Shown here: piece by piece, positions 1 to 8,957 of the stretch
How positions within the stretch are numbered: the first letter of the stretch is position 1
Layout of the letters: each line of letters opens with the position of its first letter
The notes under the pieces: model-generated
Databases searched by the model: none
The model's input: the letters and a program-made list of their open reading frames with translations, nothing else
Told to the model about the DNA's origin: nothing
Assembly (NCBI GenBank): GCA_963772845.1
Contig: CAVYYW010000010.1
Location: forward strand, 62,001-126,000
Origin: CAVYYW01 sp963772845
GTDB taxonomy: Bacteria > Bacillota > Bacilli > Bacillales > Sporolactobacillaceae
Direction of reading: 5' to 3'
DNA: 64,000 nt
Made by a program: the position numbers and the translations under genes

Positions 1-194
1 GAAAAAAGCTCCTCTTTTAGAAATCCTTCAGCCTCATCCATAGCTGCATGGCAGCCTGCACTTATCAGGATGCATTTTTAATAACGAGCGGTCGAGATCC
101 CAGTCAACTTAGAACGAAGTCGGACGCTTTGTTTTTAAAGAGGTGATAAAGAAGAAAAGGCTTCCTAAAAGCAATGCAAATGTAAAAAATAGGG
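1..194. other. Window edge, no supported gene
   Basis: I see no convincing gene here. Frame 1 of the + strand is open from the window edge to a TAA at 79-81, so the tail of a gene entering from the left is possible, but 26 codons are too few to judge. The rest is AT-rich spacer leading into the tandem array that starts near 195. Confidence 0.3.
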
Positions 195-628
195 TTATGA
201 AGGACAAAACGGGGTCATAAAGTGGGTGAAATGTCCTTCATAGGGGTTATGAAGGACAAAACGAGGTCAAAAAGCAGGTGAAATGTCCTTCATAGGGGTT
301 ATGAAGGACAAAACGAGGTCAAAAAGCATGGATGAAATGTCTTTCATAGGGGCGATGAACGACCAAACGGGGTGAAAAAGCATGAGAAAGGGCGTTCATA
401 AGGGTGATGAACGACCAAACGGGGTGAAAAAGCATGAGAAAGGGCGTTCATAAGGGCGATGAACGACCAAACGGGGTGAAAAAGCATGAGAAAGGGCGTT
501 CATAAGGGCGATGAACGACCAAACGGGGTGAAAAAGCATGAGAAAGGGCGTTCATAGGGAAGATGAACGACAAACGGGGTCGAGAAGCATGTGAAATGTC
601 GTTCATAAGGGCGATGAAAACGGTCGTC
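195..628 (+). repeat. 52-bp tandem palindromic array 1
   Basis: About eight units of 52 bp (one step is 54 bp; e.g. the ATGA boxes at 197, 249, 301, 355, 407). Each unit carries an inverted repeat with a 7-nt loop. The first units have arms TGTCCTTCAT and ATGAAGGACA; later units have arms GCGTTCAT and ATGAACG(A). A second short inverted repeat follows, GACC and GGTC around AAACGG. Related arrays lie at 23560, 45351 and 49381. The array is noncoding; the short reverse ORF over it only reads the repeat. Confidence 0.85.
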
Positions 629-845
629 CGCAAACTATTTAACTCCCTAGAAACCACTCCTATTTTTCGCATCATTTATTAAGCAATTGGGGTCTCCTTA
701 ATATCTTATTTAAATTCAAATTTACACATCCTGATTTTTTCCATTATCCTGAAACATTAGTGTAAGTGTCCTACTTTACAATCATAATAGATTAAATCCC
801 TGAAAAAATAGTGCAACCAAATGAATGGCAGCACATAGTAATTTC

Positions 846-1553
846 TTATTTATAGAAAAACACTCGCAGATTCTCTTCGTTATCAAGTGTGGCAAGCAGC
901 ACATCTGTAGGATGCGCTTGGTAAACAGTATGAAGCTGTTGGTTGAGCCAGGCTGCATCCTTTCCGGTCTGTTTTAGTTCTTGTTCATTAACCGTACCGT
1001 CCTTAATTACTGGGGCAGGGAAGTTAAGGGGTTGAGGGGGCAGGTTCAAGTCTAAAGCGGTGATCGTCTGGTGGATAGGCATAAGAAACGTTGAAAGTGT
1101 CCCATCAGGCTCCCATAAAGCAAGTGCAACCTTATGTACCTCCATGATTTTTTCTTTTCTCAGCTGTGAAAGCAGAAAATCGAGAGAAATCTGGGCTCTA
1201 CCAAGATTCCTGTAAATAATTTCTCCATTTTTTATCAAAGGATAAGGTAATGGCTCAAGGACTTTCCGGATTGCTGGGACCTTAAGACTGAAAAAAACAC
1301 CAGCCATATATAACAGTACCAAAGTGAAAATGGTGACAAGCGAGCCTTTCATATTTAAATGAGGATCAGAAAGTGGATGGGCGATAATGTTGCCAATTGT
1401 TAGTGCCATAATAAAATCAATCAGGCGCAGCTGGGAGATCGAGCGCTGCCTCATTAATTTTACTGCGAGAAGCAGAAAGAAAAAGCCTACAACTGCCCTT
1501 AATGTCCATTGAATAACGGTCAGTGTCGGGTGACTCATTAAAAATGACATCAT
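846..1553 (-). CDS. DUF421 (YetF-type) membrane protein
   Basis: A 235-residue member of the DUF421/YetF family of Bacillus. The N-terminal ~90 residues hold about three membrane segments and the family-typical RQRSISQLRLIDFIMALTIG region (residues ~36-55). A cytoplasmic part follows, with PYPLIKNGEIIYRNLGR near residue 103 and a poorly conserved C-terminal half. The start is ATG-ATG at 1553/1550, behind a strong AAAGGAGG box. The molecular function of the family is unknown to me. It stands alone, unlike the DUF421 gene at 55678, which is paired with DUF4363. Both sides are intergenic spacers, so it is probably monocistronic. Confidence 0.85.
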   Translation of the reverse strand: MMSFLMSHPTLTVIQWTLRAVVGFFFLLLAVKLMRQRSISQLRLIDFIMALTIGNIIAHPLSDPHLNMKGSLVTIFTLVLLYMAGVFFSLKVPAIRKVLEPLPYPLIKNGEIIYRNLGRAQISLDFLLSQLRKEKIMEVHKVALALWEPDGTLSTFLMPIHQTITALDLNLPPQPLNFPAPVIKDGTVNEQELKQTGKDAAWLNQQLHTVYQAHPTDVLLATLDNEENLRVFFYK

Positions 1554-1681
1554 GCTTCGCCTCCTTTATGGCTCATCTCTGATTCTTTCATTATTTCCAT
1601 TGTAAAAGGGTTCATATTCATTAAAAATCGCAATTGCTAATGTGCTACAATCAAAACAATGAAATGCAAAGGAATGGTGAA

Positions 1682-1996
1682 ATGAAACCATTTACGGAAA
1701 ACGTTATTAAGGTGATAAAGGAAATACCAGAGGGGAAGGTCATGACATATGGTCAAATCGCACGAGAGGCGGGGAGTCCGCGTGGTGCAAGGCAGGTTGT
1801 TAGAATCCTTCACTCGATGAGCGAGAAATACAATCTTCCTTGGCACAGGGTTATTAATGTAAAGGGAGAGATTGCGATTAAAGAAGACGAATCGAGCACG
1901 CTTCAAAAAATGTTTCTTGAAAGTGAAGGAATTAAAATCAGACAGGGGAACCGGATCGAGTTGGAAAAGTATCAGTTTCACCCTGACCAAGGCTAA
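1682..1996 (+). CDS. Alkyltransferase-like (ATL) DNA-binding protein
   Basis: A 104-residue protein with the fold of the O6-alkylguanine-DNA alkyltransferase C-terminal domain. The helix-turn-helix region includes GKVMTYGQIA and the arginine-finger stretch RGARQVVR. The active-site motif PCHRV of true methyltransferases reads PWHRV here, so the acceptor cysteine is tryptophan. In the ATL family (for example E. coli YbaZ and S. pombe Atl1) such proteins bind O6-alkylguanine and hand the lesion to nucleotide excision repair rather than repairing it themselves. I chose the ATG at 1682 because AAAGGAATGGTGA precedes it; an in-frame start at 1634 lacks a good box. Confidence 0.88.
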   Translation: MKPFTENVIKVIKEIPEGKVMTYGQIAREAGSPRGARQVVRILHSMSEKYNLPWHRVINVKGEIAIKEDESSTLQKMFLESEGIKIRQGNRIELEKYQFHPDQG

Positions 1997-2368
1997 GCTG
2001 ATTCACTTACTGCCATTTGACCCATATAGTAAAATAGATCTATTTATTCGTAATAATAGGAATTATGTGTTTTTTATACATATAAACAGGGAAGCGAAAA
2101 TTGTAGATTGAATTTTAAGAAGAACCGCCCCCAATATTAAATATTTCTATTAATGAAAGGTCTGGTGTCTACAGGAAATTGTCATTACATTCGCATGCCG
2201 AGGCAATGTTTCCGATCAAAGGCGATTATACAATTATTCAACTGTCCAGAAGCAGCAGTCAGGATTCAGGAAAATCATAAATTCAGGCAGACCCCTGTGG
2301 AAGAATTTCAAGGGGGAAGCGTTCAATCTTCCAAGAGGTTATGCAATGAGAACTGGGAGGCAGAATTC
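1997..2368. other. Spacer upstream of fdhA with in-frame open extension
   Basis: The fdhA frame stays open upstream to 2153, adding 72 codons rich in cysteine. The extension has no homology to formaldehyde dehydrogenases that I know and no good ribosome site, so I treat it as leader DNA. AT-rich sequence at 2030-2150 could hold the promoter; no operator was recognised. Confidence 0.4.
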
Positions 2369-3580
2369 ATGAAAAGTAATCGAGCTGTGGCATACAAAGG
2401 AAACGGCAGAGTTGAGGTTCAAAATATCGACTATCCGGAACTTGTTATTAAAGACGGCCCCGGTGTCAACCCGGCAAATGTAGGCAGGAAGTGTGAGCAT
2501 GGGGTTATTTTGAAGGTGGTTTCCACGAATATTTGTGGCAGCGACCAGCATATGGTGAGAGGACGGACAACAGCTCCGGAAGGTTTGATTCTGGGGCATG
2601 AAATAACAGGTGAAGTCATTGAAGCTGGCCGTGATGTTGAATTTATGAAAAAGGGTGATTTTGTCTCAGTCCCTTTTAATATCGCTTGCGGACGCTGCAG
2701 AAATTGCAAGGAGCAGGATACCCATATTTGTCTCAATGTGAACCCTGAACGCCCAGGAGCTGCTTATGGCTATGTCGACATGGGCGGCTGGGTAGGAGGT
2801 CAGGCTGAATATGTTATGGTTCCGTATGCTGACTTTCAGCTGCTGAAATTTCCGGATAAAGAGCAGGCAATGGATAAAATTTTGGACTTAACTATGCTTT
2901 CTGATATTTTCCCAACTGGCTTTCACGGGGCTTATACAGCTGGTGTCAAAATGGGTTCGACAGTCTATGTGGCTGGCGCAGGTCCAGTGGGTCTAGCCGC
3001 GGCCCATTCCGCACAACTCCTTGGAGCAGCAGTTGTGATTGTCGGGGATTTAAATGCAGACCGGTTAAAGCAGGCTGAAAGCTTCGGGTGCGAGACAATT
3101 AATTTAAGTGAACATGACAATATTTCAGAACAGATTGAGCAGATTTTGGGTGTCCCGGAGGTCGATGCAGCCATTGATTGTGTAGGCTTTGAAGCGCATG
3201 GTCACCAAAATGAAGAAGCGCCTGCTATTGTTCTGAATACAGCAATGGATGTCACGCGCGCAGGAGGAAGGCTTGGCATTCCCGGTTTGTATGTGACAGA
3301 GGATCCTGGTGCAGAAAGCGAGGATGCACAGCAAGGCTCCTTGAAAATGCGATTTGGTCAGGGCTGGGCCAAGGCGCATACGTTTGTAACCGGACAAACC
3401 CCGGTCATGCGCTACCACAGGCAATTAATGATGGCGATACTTAATGGCAAAGCGGATATTGCGAAAGCTGTCAATGCGACAGTTATTGGTCTTGAAGAAG
3501 CACCTCAAGGCTACCAGGATTTTGATGGCGGCGTTGCGAAGAAATTCGTCCTTGACCCTCATGGCATGCTGGCTAAGTAA
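2369..3580 (+). CDS. fdhA: Glutathione-independent formaldehyde dehydrogenase
   Basis: A 403-residue zinc-dependent medium-chain dehydrogenase, very close over its whole length to the Pseudomonas putida glutathione-independent formaldehyde dehydrogenase. It oxidises formaldehyde to formate with tightly bound NAD. Catalytic zinc ligands are visible as NICGSDQH (Cys56) and GHE (His77). The structural zinc site is four cysteines at 107, 110, 113 and 121. The Rossmann motif GAGPVGLAAA follows near residue 205. The insert at residues 29-40 is longer than in the Pseudomonas enzyme. The ATG at 2369 has a GGGAGG box 8 nt upstream. It ends at a hairpin terminator, so it is a single-gene unit for formaldehyde detoxification. 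Confidence 0.93.
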   Translation: MKSNRAVAYKGNGRVEVQNIDYPELVIKDGPGVNPANVGRKCEHGVILKVVSTNICGSDQHMVRGRTTAPEGLILGHEITGEVIEAGRDVEFMKKGDFVSVPFNIACGRCRNCKEQDTHICLNVNPERPGAAYGYVDMGGWVGGQAEYVMVPYADFQLLKFPDKEQAMDKILDLTMLSDIFPTGFHGAYTAGVKMGSTVYVAGAGPVGLAAAHSAQLLGAAVVIVGDLNADRLKQAESFGCETINLSEHDNISEQIEQILGVPEVDAAIDCVGFEAHGHQNEEAPAIVLNTAMDVTRAGGRLGIPGLYVTEDPGAESEDAQQGSLKMRFGQGWAKAHTFVTGQTPVMRYHRQLMMAILNGKADIAKAVNATVIGLEEAPQGYQDFDGGVAKKFVLDPHGMLAK

Positions 3581-3598
3581 AGGACTATATATATAATG

Positions 3599-3631
3599 AC
3601 CGCCTTCAGTGGATGAGGGCGGTTATTTTTT
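3599..3631 (+). terminator. Rho-independent terminator of fdhA
   Basis: ACCGCC and GGCGGT arms around a 13-nt loop, followed by TTATTTTTT. Confidence 0.8.
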
Positions 3632-3754
3632 GCGCCAAAACGAGCGGAGAGGAAGAATTCAGGCGATTTCCATTTTTTCTGCGGTGGACATGCAGCGAAA
3701 AACTCCATACTATAAAGAAAGAGTGATGAAACTTTTAGAAAGAGGTGGATACAT

Positions 3755-4720
3755 ATGAAAGCACTCGTTTTTGAAGGGTTCGGGGGACCAGAAGTATTAA
3801 ATTATAAAGAAATTGATGCGCCGACTATTGAACCGGATGACATTCTTTTAGATATGAAAGCAATAGGGTTAAATTTCGCGGACATTTATCGTAGAAAAGG
3901 AAATTATCATTTGTCAGGTGAACCGCCATATATATTAGGTTATGAAGGTGCCGGAGTGGTTGAACAAGTGGGAAGCAATGTTCAGGGCATCAAGCCTGGG
4001 GATCGGATTGGCTTCGCTGATGTTCCCTATTCAAATGCGGAATATGTGGCAGTGCCAGCTGATAAAGCAATTCCGATTCCTGAAAGTATTTCGTTTGAAA
4101 CGGCTGCATCCGTTATGCTGCAAGGTCTGACGGCACACTATTTGACCAAGGACAGCTATGCGATCAAGGCTGGAGATATTGTTCTCGTACATGCGGCTGC
4201 AGGAGGGGTCGGCCAGCTGCTCGTACAGATGGTCAAACTACTTGGCGGGAGTGTGATTGCCCTTACGTCAACAAAAGAAAAGGCGGAAGCAGCTGAAGCA
4301 GCAGGGGCGGACAAGACATTCTTATACAGTGAAGATTGGAAGCAGCAGGTGCTGGATGCAACAGATGATGTTGGTGTTGATGCGGTTTATGAATCTGTAG
4401 GTAAGACGTTAATGGACAGTTTCGCAGTTACTCGAACAGGTGGTACTGTTATTTTCTACGGAATGGCAGGAGGCGATCCTGATCCAGTTGATCCGCGAAT
4501 GCTGATGGACACTTCGAAAACATTAACCGGTGGTGACTTGTGGAATGTGCTGACCTCACAGGAAGAGCGGTTATTGCGGTCAAAAGAGTTATTCGACTGG
4601 ATTTCAGAGGGTAATGTTAAAGTAGCAGAGCCGACAACATTTTCATTAGAAGATGGGGCAGAAGCCCACCGCTATCTTGAAAGCCGGAAAAGCACTGGGA
4701 AAATCCTGTTGATTCCTTAA
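3755..4720 (+). CDS. NADPH:quinone oxidoreductase (zinc-free MDR family)
   Basis: A 321-residue medium-chain reductase of the quinone oxidoreductase (Qor/zeta-crystallin) branch. The N-terminal GroES-like domain begins MKALVFEGFGGPEVL and contains NFADIYRRKGNY, which lacks the zinc cysteine and histidine seen in fdhA. The nucleotide-binding domain carries HAAAGGVGQLLVQMVKLLG (about residue 148), typical of NADPH binding. It probably reduces quinones or reactive enones in the cytoplasm. The ATG at 3755 has AGAAAGAGGTGG upstream. No obvious terminator separates it from the small gene at 4796, so the two may be cotranscribed. The exact substrate cannot be read from sequence. Confidence 0.9.
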   Translation: MKALVFEGFGGPEVLNYKEIDAPTIEPDDILLDMKAIGLNFADIYRRKGNYHLSGEPPYILGYEGAGVVEQVGSNVQGIKPGDRIGFADVPYSNAEYVAVPADKAIPIPESISFETAASVMLQGLTAHYLTKDSYAIKAGDIVLVHAAAGGVGQLLVQMVKLLGGSVIALTSTKEKAEAAEAAGADKTFLYSEDWKQQVLDATDDVGVDAVYESVGKTLMDSFAVTRTGGTVIFYGMAGGDPDPVDPRMLMDTSKTLTGGDLWNVLTSQEERLLRSKELFDWISEGNVKVAEPTTFSLEDGAEAHRYLESRKSTGKILLIP

Positions 4721-4795
4721 TTTTGCATAAAAAGAAGCATGAAATCAGATACTACTTCTTGTCTTGATTACATATCAACAGGGAGTGTGGCAGAA

Positions 4796-4969
4796 ATGGT
4801 AAATAAGGAAAAAGACTTTGATCGCCGATTCCGGGATAAGGATAATAATGGCGAACATCGAAATGGCAGACTCAGCCAATATAAAAACCATCATTCACAA
4901 GGGAAAACAGAAGAGGCACCTAATGAATATGTGAGCAAAAAGGAAGATCATGATTCCCGGGAACAATAA
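4796..4969 (+). CDS. Small hydrophilic protein, unknown
   Basis: A 57-residue very charged protein rich in Asp, Glu, Lys, Arg, Asn and His, with no membrane segment or signal. The open frame reaches back to 4739; I chose the ATG at 4796 because GGGAGTG lies 8 nt before it and the upstream part reads less protein-like. It lies 75 nt after the quinone oxidoreductase and just before a strong terminator, which supports it being the last gene of that unit. Low-complexity hydrophilic peptides like this are common in Bacillaceae, some of them spore-associated, but nothing here proves that. Confidence 0.5.
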   Translation: MVNKEKDFDRRFRDKDNNGEHRNGRLSQYKNHHSQGKTEEAPNEYVSKKEDHDSREQ

Positions 4970-4973
4970 GAAA

Positions 4974-5004
4974 AAGCAGAAGCTGCGAGGCTTCTGCTTT
5001 TTTG
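4974..5004. terminator. Bidirectional terminator between convergent genes
   Basis: Perfect 10-bp stem, AAGCAGAAGC and GCTTCTGCTT, loop TGCGAG. T-rich on the + side and A-rich on the other, so it can serve both the small gene at 4796 and rarD. Confidence 0.9.
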
Positions 5005-5008
5005 TTTG

Positions 5009-5950
5009 TTATTTAGCATAGCTTTCTCTATGACGGATTTTATTTTCCAGCTGTTTAAATCCTTTTGTGCGTGCGAGCGTAAATAGGACAAGGGAAATCC
5101 ATATAAGAATGAATGAAAACAACCGGCTGTTATCAAACGGCTCATGATAGAGAAGTGTTCCAAGTATGAGCATGATTGTTGGAGCAATGTATTGGAAAAA
5201 CCCGACCATCGCAAGCGAGATACGGTTTGCTCCAGCAGCGAAAAGCAGCAGCGGAACGGCTGTAATGACCCCGGCACCCATTAATAAGAGCATGAGACCA
5301 GGCTTATCAAAGGTAAATGAATTTCCCGCGTGTGCATCAAAAAAGAATAGATAAATTAACGCTATGGGCGTAACGATTGATGTTTCGATTGTCAGACCAG
5401 TCATCGCACTTAAGCGGACTGTTTTTTTAAGAAGCCCATACAGCCCGAAGCTCAAAGCAAGCGTAAGCGAAATCCAAGGAAATACACCTGCCTGAAAAGT
5501 CATTATCAGAACACCGATCAGTGCGAGGACAAACGATGTGATCTGCCACATGGAAAGCTTCTCTTTCAAAAAAATAACGCCGAGCAGGACACTTAACAGC
5601 GGGTTGATATAGTATCCGAGACTCGCTTGAACAACATGGCCATTCGCGACAGACCAAATGAAAATATACCAGTTAATCGAGATGGCAAATGACGCCGCGA
5701 TAATGATCAAAAGGCGTTTCGGCTCCCCAAATAGTTTCCTGATATCGCTCGATAGACGGGGCATACTTCGGGTCACGAGAATAACGATTAACATGAAAAT
5801 AAAAGACCAGACGATACGGTTGGCGAGCACTTCACCCGCTGAGGCACCGTTAATCAGCTTCCAATAAATCGGCATGACGCCCCAAAGGAAATAGGCACCA
5901 GCGGCCGCCATACCTCCGAGGACTTGATCACTAGGCTGGTTGGATTTCAT
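5009..5950 (-). CDS. rarD: EamA-family permease, RarD type
   Basis: A 313-residue drug/metabolite transporter superfamily protein with ten predicted membrane segments in two EamA repeats. The N-terminal GAYFLWGVMPIYWKLI and the ASLGYYINPLLSVLLGV motif (about residue 100) are hallmarks of the RarD subfamily. The named E. coli member is linked to chloramphenicol sensitivity; the physiological substrate is unknown. I start at the ATG at 5950, with AGAGGGA 9 nt upstream; the frame extends to 6037 but that part is not family-like. Convergent with the upstream gene pair and sharing its terminator. Confidence 0.9.
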   Translation of the reverse strand: MKSNQPSDQVLGGMAAAGAYFLWGVMPIYWKLINGASAGEVLANRIVWSFIFMLIVILVTRSMPRLSSDIRKLFGEPKRLLIIIAASFAISINWYIFIWSVANGHVVQASLGYYINPLLSVLLGVIFLKEKLSMWQITSFVLALIGVLIMTFQAGVFPWISLTLALSFGLYGLLKKTVRLSAMTGLTIETSIVTPIALIYLFFFDAHAGNSFTFDKPGLMLLLMGAGVITAVPLLLFAAGANRISLAMVGFFQYIAPTIMLILGTLLYHEPFDNSRLFSFILIWISLVLFTLARTKGFKQLENKIRHRESYAK

Positions 5951-6154
5951 TCGGTCATTCCCTCTTTTCTCTGTTGTAGCTGTTGTATTCGTCTTTACTG
6001 TGACGATTCCAGTTGAAAGGCAAGCCGGATCTCTCACTAATTTTTCAATAAATTAATTTTAGAGATTCGGGACGTCTGTTTCAAGAACGATGCTCAAAAA
6101 AATTATGAAGCTGCGTAAGACTTTATGAATGGTTCTGTACTGAAATATAATACA

Positions 6155-6195
6155 TAAAGAAAAACGGAGCGCTGATGTGCTCCGCTTTTTCTGCT
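6155..6195 (-). terminator. Terminator of the lipoprotein gene
   Basis: CGGAGC and GCTCCG arms (6165-6184) with an A-rich flank on the left, which is a T tract on the minus strand. Confidence 0.8.
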
Positions 6196-6204
6196 GCGCT
6201 TGTA

Positions 6205-7338
6205 TTATTGATAGTCAATAACAGCTGGCGCCGGATCAAGTTTGATAACGTCCTTAGGTGAAAGGAGTGGCTTGTCATTTTTGAAAAACAGTTTAAAACC
6301 GCCGTACTGAACCGGTTCATTTCGGACCAGCCCGTGGTAGATAGCCATTTTACTGCCCGGTGCTCCGAAACCGTCATAATTCAGAGCTACCTCGACATTT
6401 TTCAGGGGCTTGATTGCACTTTTGTTTCTTATGATATCCCCTTTAAACTGATGGACAACCACGACTTTGTCAGGTAAATTATTTTTCTCTGTAAGATCTG
6501 ATACATATTGAATGGCTTTCTGGATCTCGCTGCCATCGATATGGCCAAGATTCACACCAGGAACCTGACCTTTTTTGATATGGAATTCTGTATCAATTGC
6601 AAGATAAACATAAGGAAGCTTTAAGTACTTTTCAAGCTGCTTTGCCTGATGCAGTGGGTTGTCAAGACCGAGCTGAACATCGAGCAACAGAATGGCACCA
6701 TTATCTTTAGCAAGCTTCGCGTATTCTTGAATGTCCTTTTCAGACGTGTTGTGATAAAAAAGACCTTCAGGACCGGGATTACGCTGTGCAATTGTTGAAA
6801 TAAGCTCAATCGTAGGAATAGCTGGATGTGATGGATCCGCATCAGAATAAGCCTGTGCCTGGGCTTTCAGCTTTTTCATAAATGGCTGTGGATCCAATTC
6901 CCCTAGTATCCCCATTCTTGTTGAATGCGGATTTCCATAGAACGAGACAAGACGGTGTTTCTTTAAGGGCCCGTCAGTATTGTCGGTCATTCCTTTCTGG
7001 AGGGTCTGGCCGAATGGAACACTTCTGTCTCTTGTGTCACCGTGGGCTTCCACAAGCGGCATTTTCTGAATCTCTTCCTGTGTATAGTTTTCTTTTAATG
7101 GTTTTGCGTCAGGCGATGGCTGTATTGCTTTGTAAGGTACTTCCGGCTTCTTTGGTGTTTCTTTCTTAGCTTTTGATGATTTCTTGTCAGAAGACTGTTT
7201 CGTTGTTTTTGTTTTAGCTTCCGCTAATTTTGTCTTATCGTCCTTCTTTTTGGCAGATTCAGAATCATGATCTGAACAAGCGGTCGAGAAGGTAAAAAGC
7301 ATGGCAGTGGCGGCTAAGAGCAGTCCTGTTTTTTTCAA
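6205..7338 (-). CDS. Predicted surface lipoprotein with TIM-barrel-like domain
   Basis: A 377-residue lipoprotein. The signal peptide LKKTGLLLAATAMLFTFSTAC ends in the lipobox STAC (Cys at residue ~21). A ~45-residue Lys/Ser/Thr-rich linker follows, then a conserved domain from about residue 75 with alternating strands and helices (VSFYGNP, AILLLDVQLG, PYVYLAIDTEFHI, KVVVVHQF, VALNYDGFG) that looks like a TIM-barrel glycosidase-type fold. The C-terminus is PAPAVIDYQ. I start at the TTG at 7338 because AGGAAGTGA precedes it and it puts the signal peptide at the N-terminus; the ATG at 7386 would add 16 residues before the signal. Likely anchored outside the cell membrane. Its substrate is unknown. 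Confidence 0.75.
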   Translation of the reverse strand: MKKTGLLLAATAMLFTFSTACSDHDSESAKKKDDKTKLAEAKTKTTKQSSDKKSSKAKKETPKKPEVPYKAIQPSPDAKPLKENYTQEEIQKMPLVEAHGDTRDRSVPFGQTLQKGMTDNTDGPLKKHRLVSFYGNPHSTRMGILGELDPQPFMKKLKAQAQAYSDADPSHPAIPTIELISTIAQRNPGPEGLFYHNTSEKDIQEYAKLAKDNGAILLLDVQLGLDNPLHQAKQLEKYLKLPYVYLAIDTEFHIKKGQVPGVNLGHIDGSEIQKAIQYVSDLTEKNNLPDKVVVVHQFKGDIIRNKSAIKPLKNVEVALNYDGFGAPGSKMAIYHGLVRNEPVQYGGFKLFFKNDKPLLSPKDVIKLDPAPAVIDYQ

Positions 7339-7386
7339 GTGATCACTTCCTGTATAGATAATGGCAATGGGCATGTAACGTGTCAT

Positions 7387-8238
7387 TTTATGTAGGACGA
7401 GTTTAAGAAAACTGTCTAAATATCTCTAAATCTATCATTACTATTTTAACGTAATTCAAGCATTTTTTGGCTGATTATTAATAAATAATTAATAATTTTT
7501 TTCGTGAAAAAGGGTTTATTTTTTTGTTAAGCGGGTTCTCTTATTTAATACTTATGCGAACTGCCTGGGAGAGTTTTTTGAAAAATTGTGAGAGATTGAT
7601 AGGGAAATTCATAGCATTCCGGGGACATCGCTTCAACCCTTACTTAAAGATCACTATGGGGTCTCGCCTAGTTCGCTTTATGGCCGCTGAAAAAGTCCAC
7701 CGATGTCGTCATGGTGGTTAATTTTCGCTCTAGTCTGCTCGCTTTTCCAGCTAACTTTGGCATGGATCTTTTGTGCGCCAAAGTGGATCTTCGGACGCGT
7801 GCTGTTTCCGTCGGACTTGAAACAGCATTCTTCAATTGACACCGCACGATGAAAATGCGAAATAATACATTGAAAGCTGAAATACCCTCGCTTTCCGCAG
7901 GCGTTCCGCGAGGTTTTTTCCATCATTTTACTTCGGCACATAAAACTCAAATTTGGCGCATAAATCACTGATTTTGGCACATAAATCTTAAATTCGGCAC
8001 ATAAATACCTCGTTTTGGCACATAAAACTAAAATTATGAAGCGGAAACGAAGAATTTTGACGTGCCAAACCTTGTATGAAAGGCTAAGCACTCTATTTTT
8101 CATCTAAACTAGCACCTTAAATGGCTTTTTTCATGAATAGTGATGATATTTCTTGATATTAAGTTGGAGGGAGGACACTCGCTTTCAATGAATTAACATT
8201 TTTGATTTCACGCCGAACGATGAAAATGCAATGCAACT
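7387..8238. repeat. Composite intergenic repeat, copy 1
   Basis: The 1.06-kb gap before the next gene (minus strand, 8448) is mostly repeat. At 7735-7925 there is one + copy of the long GC-rich element (marker AAAGTGGATCTTCGGACGCG at 7782). Directly after it, at about 7925-8060, lies a ~21-bp tandem array of GGCACATAAA-type boxes, then a flank around 8060-8130 with CCTTGTATGAAAGG. The same order of parts recurs at 17690-18220. A 141-codon reverse reading frame over it comes from the repeat and is not counted as a gene. Nothing recognisable in 8140-8410. Confidence 0.8.
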
Positions 8239-8410
8239 TATAAGAAAATGAAAATAGCTTGTGATCGAAGAGAAGCTTTTTGTAATGATACACAGAGCAA
8301 TTTTCGAGGAGTCTTACACGTTCCCGTCAGTTCGGCCTTAGTGGCAAAGACATCATAACCTTTTGCAATCCAGTGGCCATTCAAGGTATCAGACCGAGTT
8401 ATACATAAAT

Positions 8411-8440
8411 AAAAAAAGCTCCCGGTTATAGGAGCTTTCA
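8411..8440 (-). terminator. Terminator of the gene at 8448
   Basis: Perfect AAAGCTCC and GGAGCTTT arms with loop CGGTTATA; a run of seven A on the left gives the minus-strand T tract. Confidence 0.9.
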
Positions 8441-8447
8441 GTACCAA

Positions 8448-8918
8448 TTATTTGCGGGTAAAGCCTTCTTCGTCAAGGTATTCGGCTGCTTCTTCATATG
8501 AATTAAATGTTCCGTCCAGATTCTCACCTGCATACACATTCCATACGTCATCGTCTTCTTTAATAAGGGTTAATGTATGCTTTTCGCGATTTCTCCAGGT
8601 TTCTTCGACATGCTCCTCAGGCGCCTGTTCCTCCTGTGGTTTTTCCGTCAGAAAGTGGATCGATTTTTCAATAATGGTCCGGAGCTGATCCGCCGAATAA
8701 TCACGGATATTAACGAGACCTTTCTCATCGGCTTTATAAAACCGTAAATGGCCTGCATAAACAAAACCGTTGCCATTCGGGTGAAGGTGATAGACAACGT
8801 TCTTTTTATCTGATGCACTTTCTTCATATTGGAAATTGACGCGACCAAGGGAAACGTCTTTTCTTTTTAATTCAGGAAAGGATTCAATAATAGCGAGTTT
8901 TTCTTCAAAAGTTAGCAT
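8448..8918 (-). CDS. Conserved hypothetical protein
   Basis: A 156-residue soluble acidic protein. The N-terminal part MLTFEEKLAIIESFPEL and the stretch VVYHLHPNGNGFVYAGHLR look well conserved; the middle is a Glu/Pro-rich linker (residues ~95-108), and the C-terminal ~45 residues (TLTLIKEDDDVWNVYAGENL to EEAAEYLDEEGF) resemble a small second domain. I do not recognise the family. ATG at 8918 follows a TTGGAGG box at good spacing. It sits 39 nt downstream of the FUSC gene on the same strand, so the two are probably one operon. Confidence 0.65.
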   Translation of the reverse strand: MLTFEEKLAIIESFPELKRKDVSLGRVNFQYEESASDKKNVVYHLHPNGNGFVYAGHLRFYKADEKGLVNIRDYSADQLRTIIEKSIHFLTEKPQEEQAPEEHVEETWRNREKHTLTLIKEDDDVWNVYAGENLDGTFNSYEEAAEYLDEEGFTRK

Positions 8919-8957
8919 GGTGCCTCCAAGTCATTCTAAAAAGATTTAGTTTGTTTA

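Noticed and set aside
7925..8060. Regular direct repeats suggesting a CRISPR
   Set aside because: Units of about 21 bp run directly into each other with no unique spacers of constant length, and no cas gene lies near.
7678..8103. 141-codon reverse reading frame similar to 17907-18170
   Set aside because: Its likeness to the second frame comes from the shared nucleotide repeat, and no ribosome site or protein-like composition was seen.
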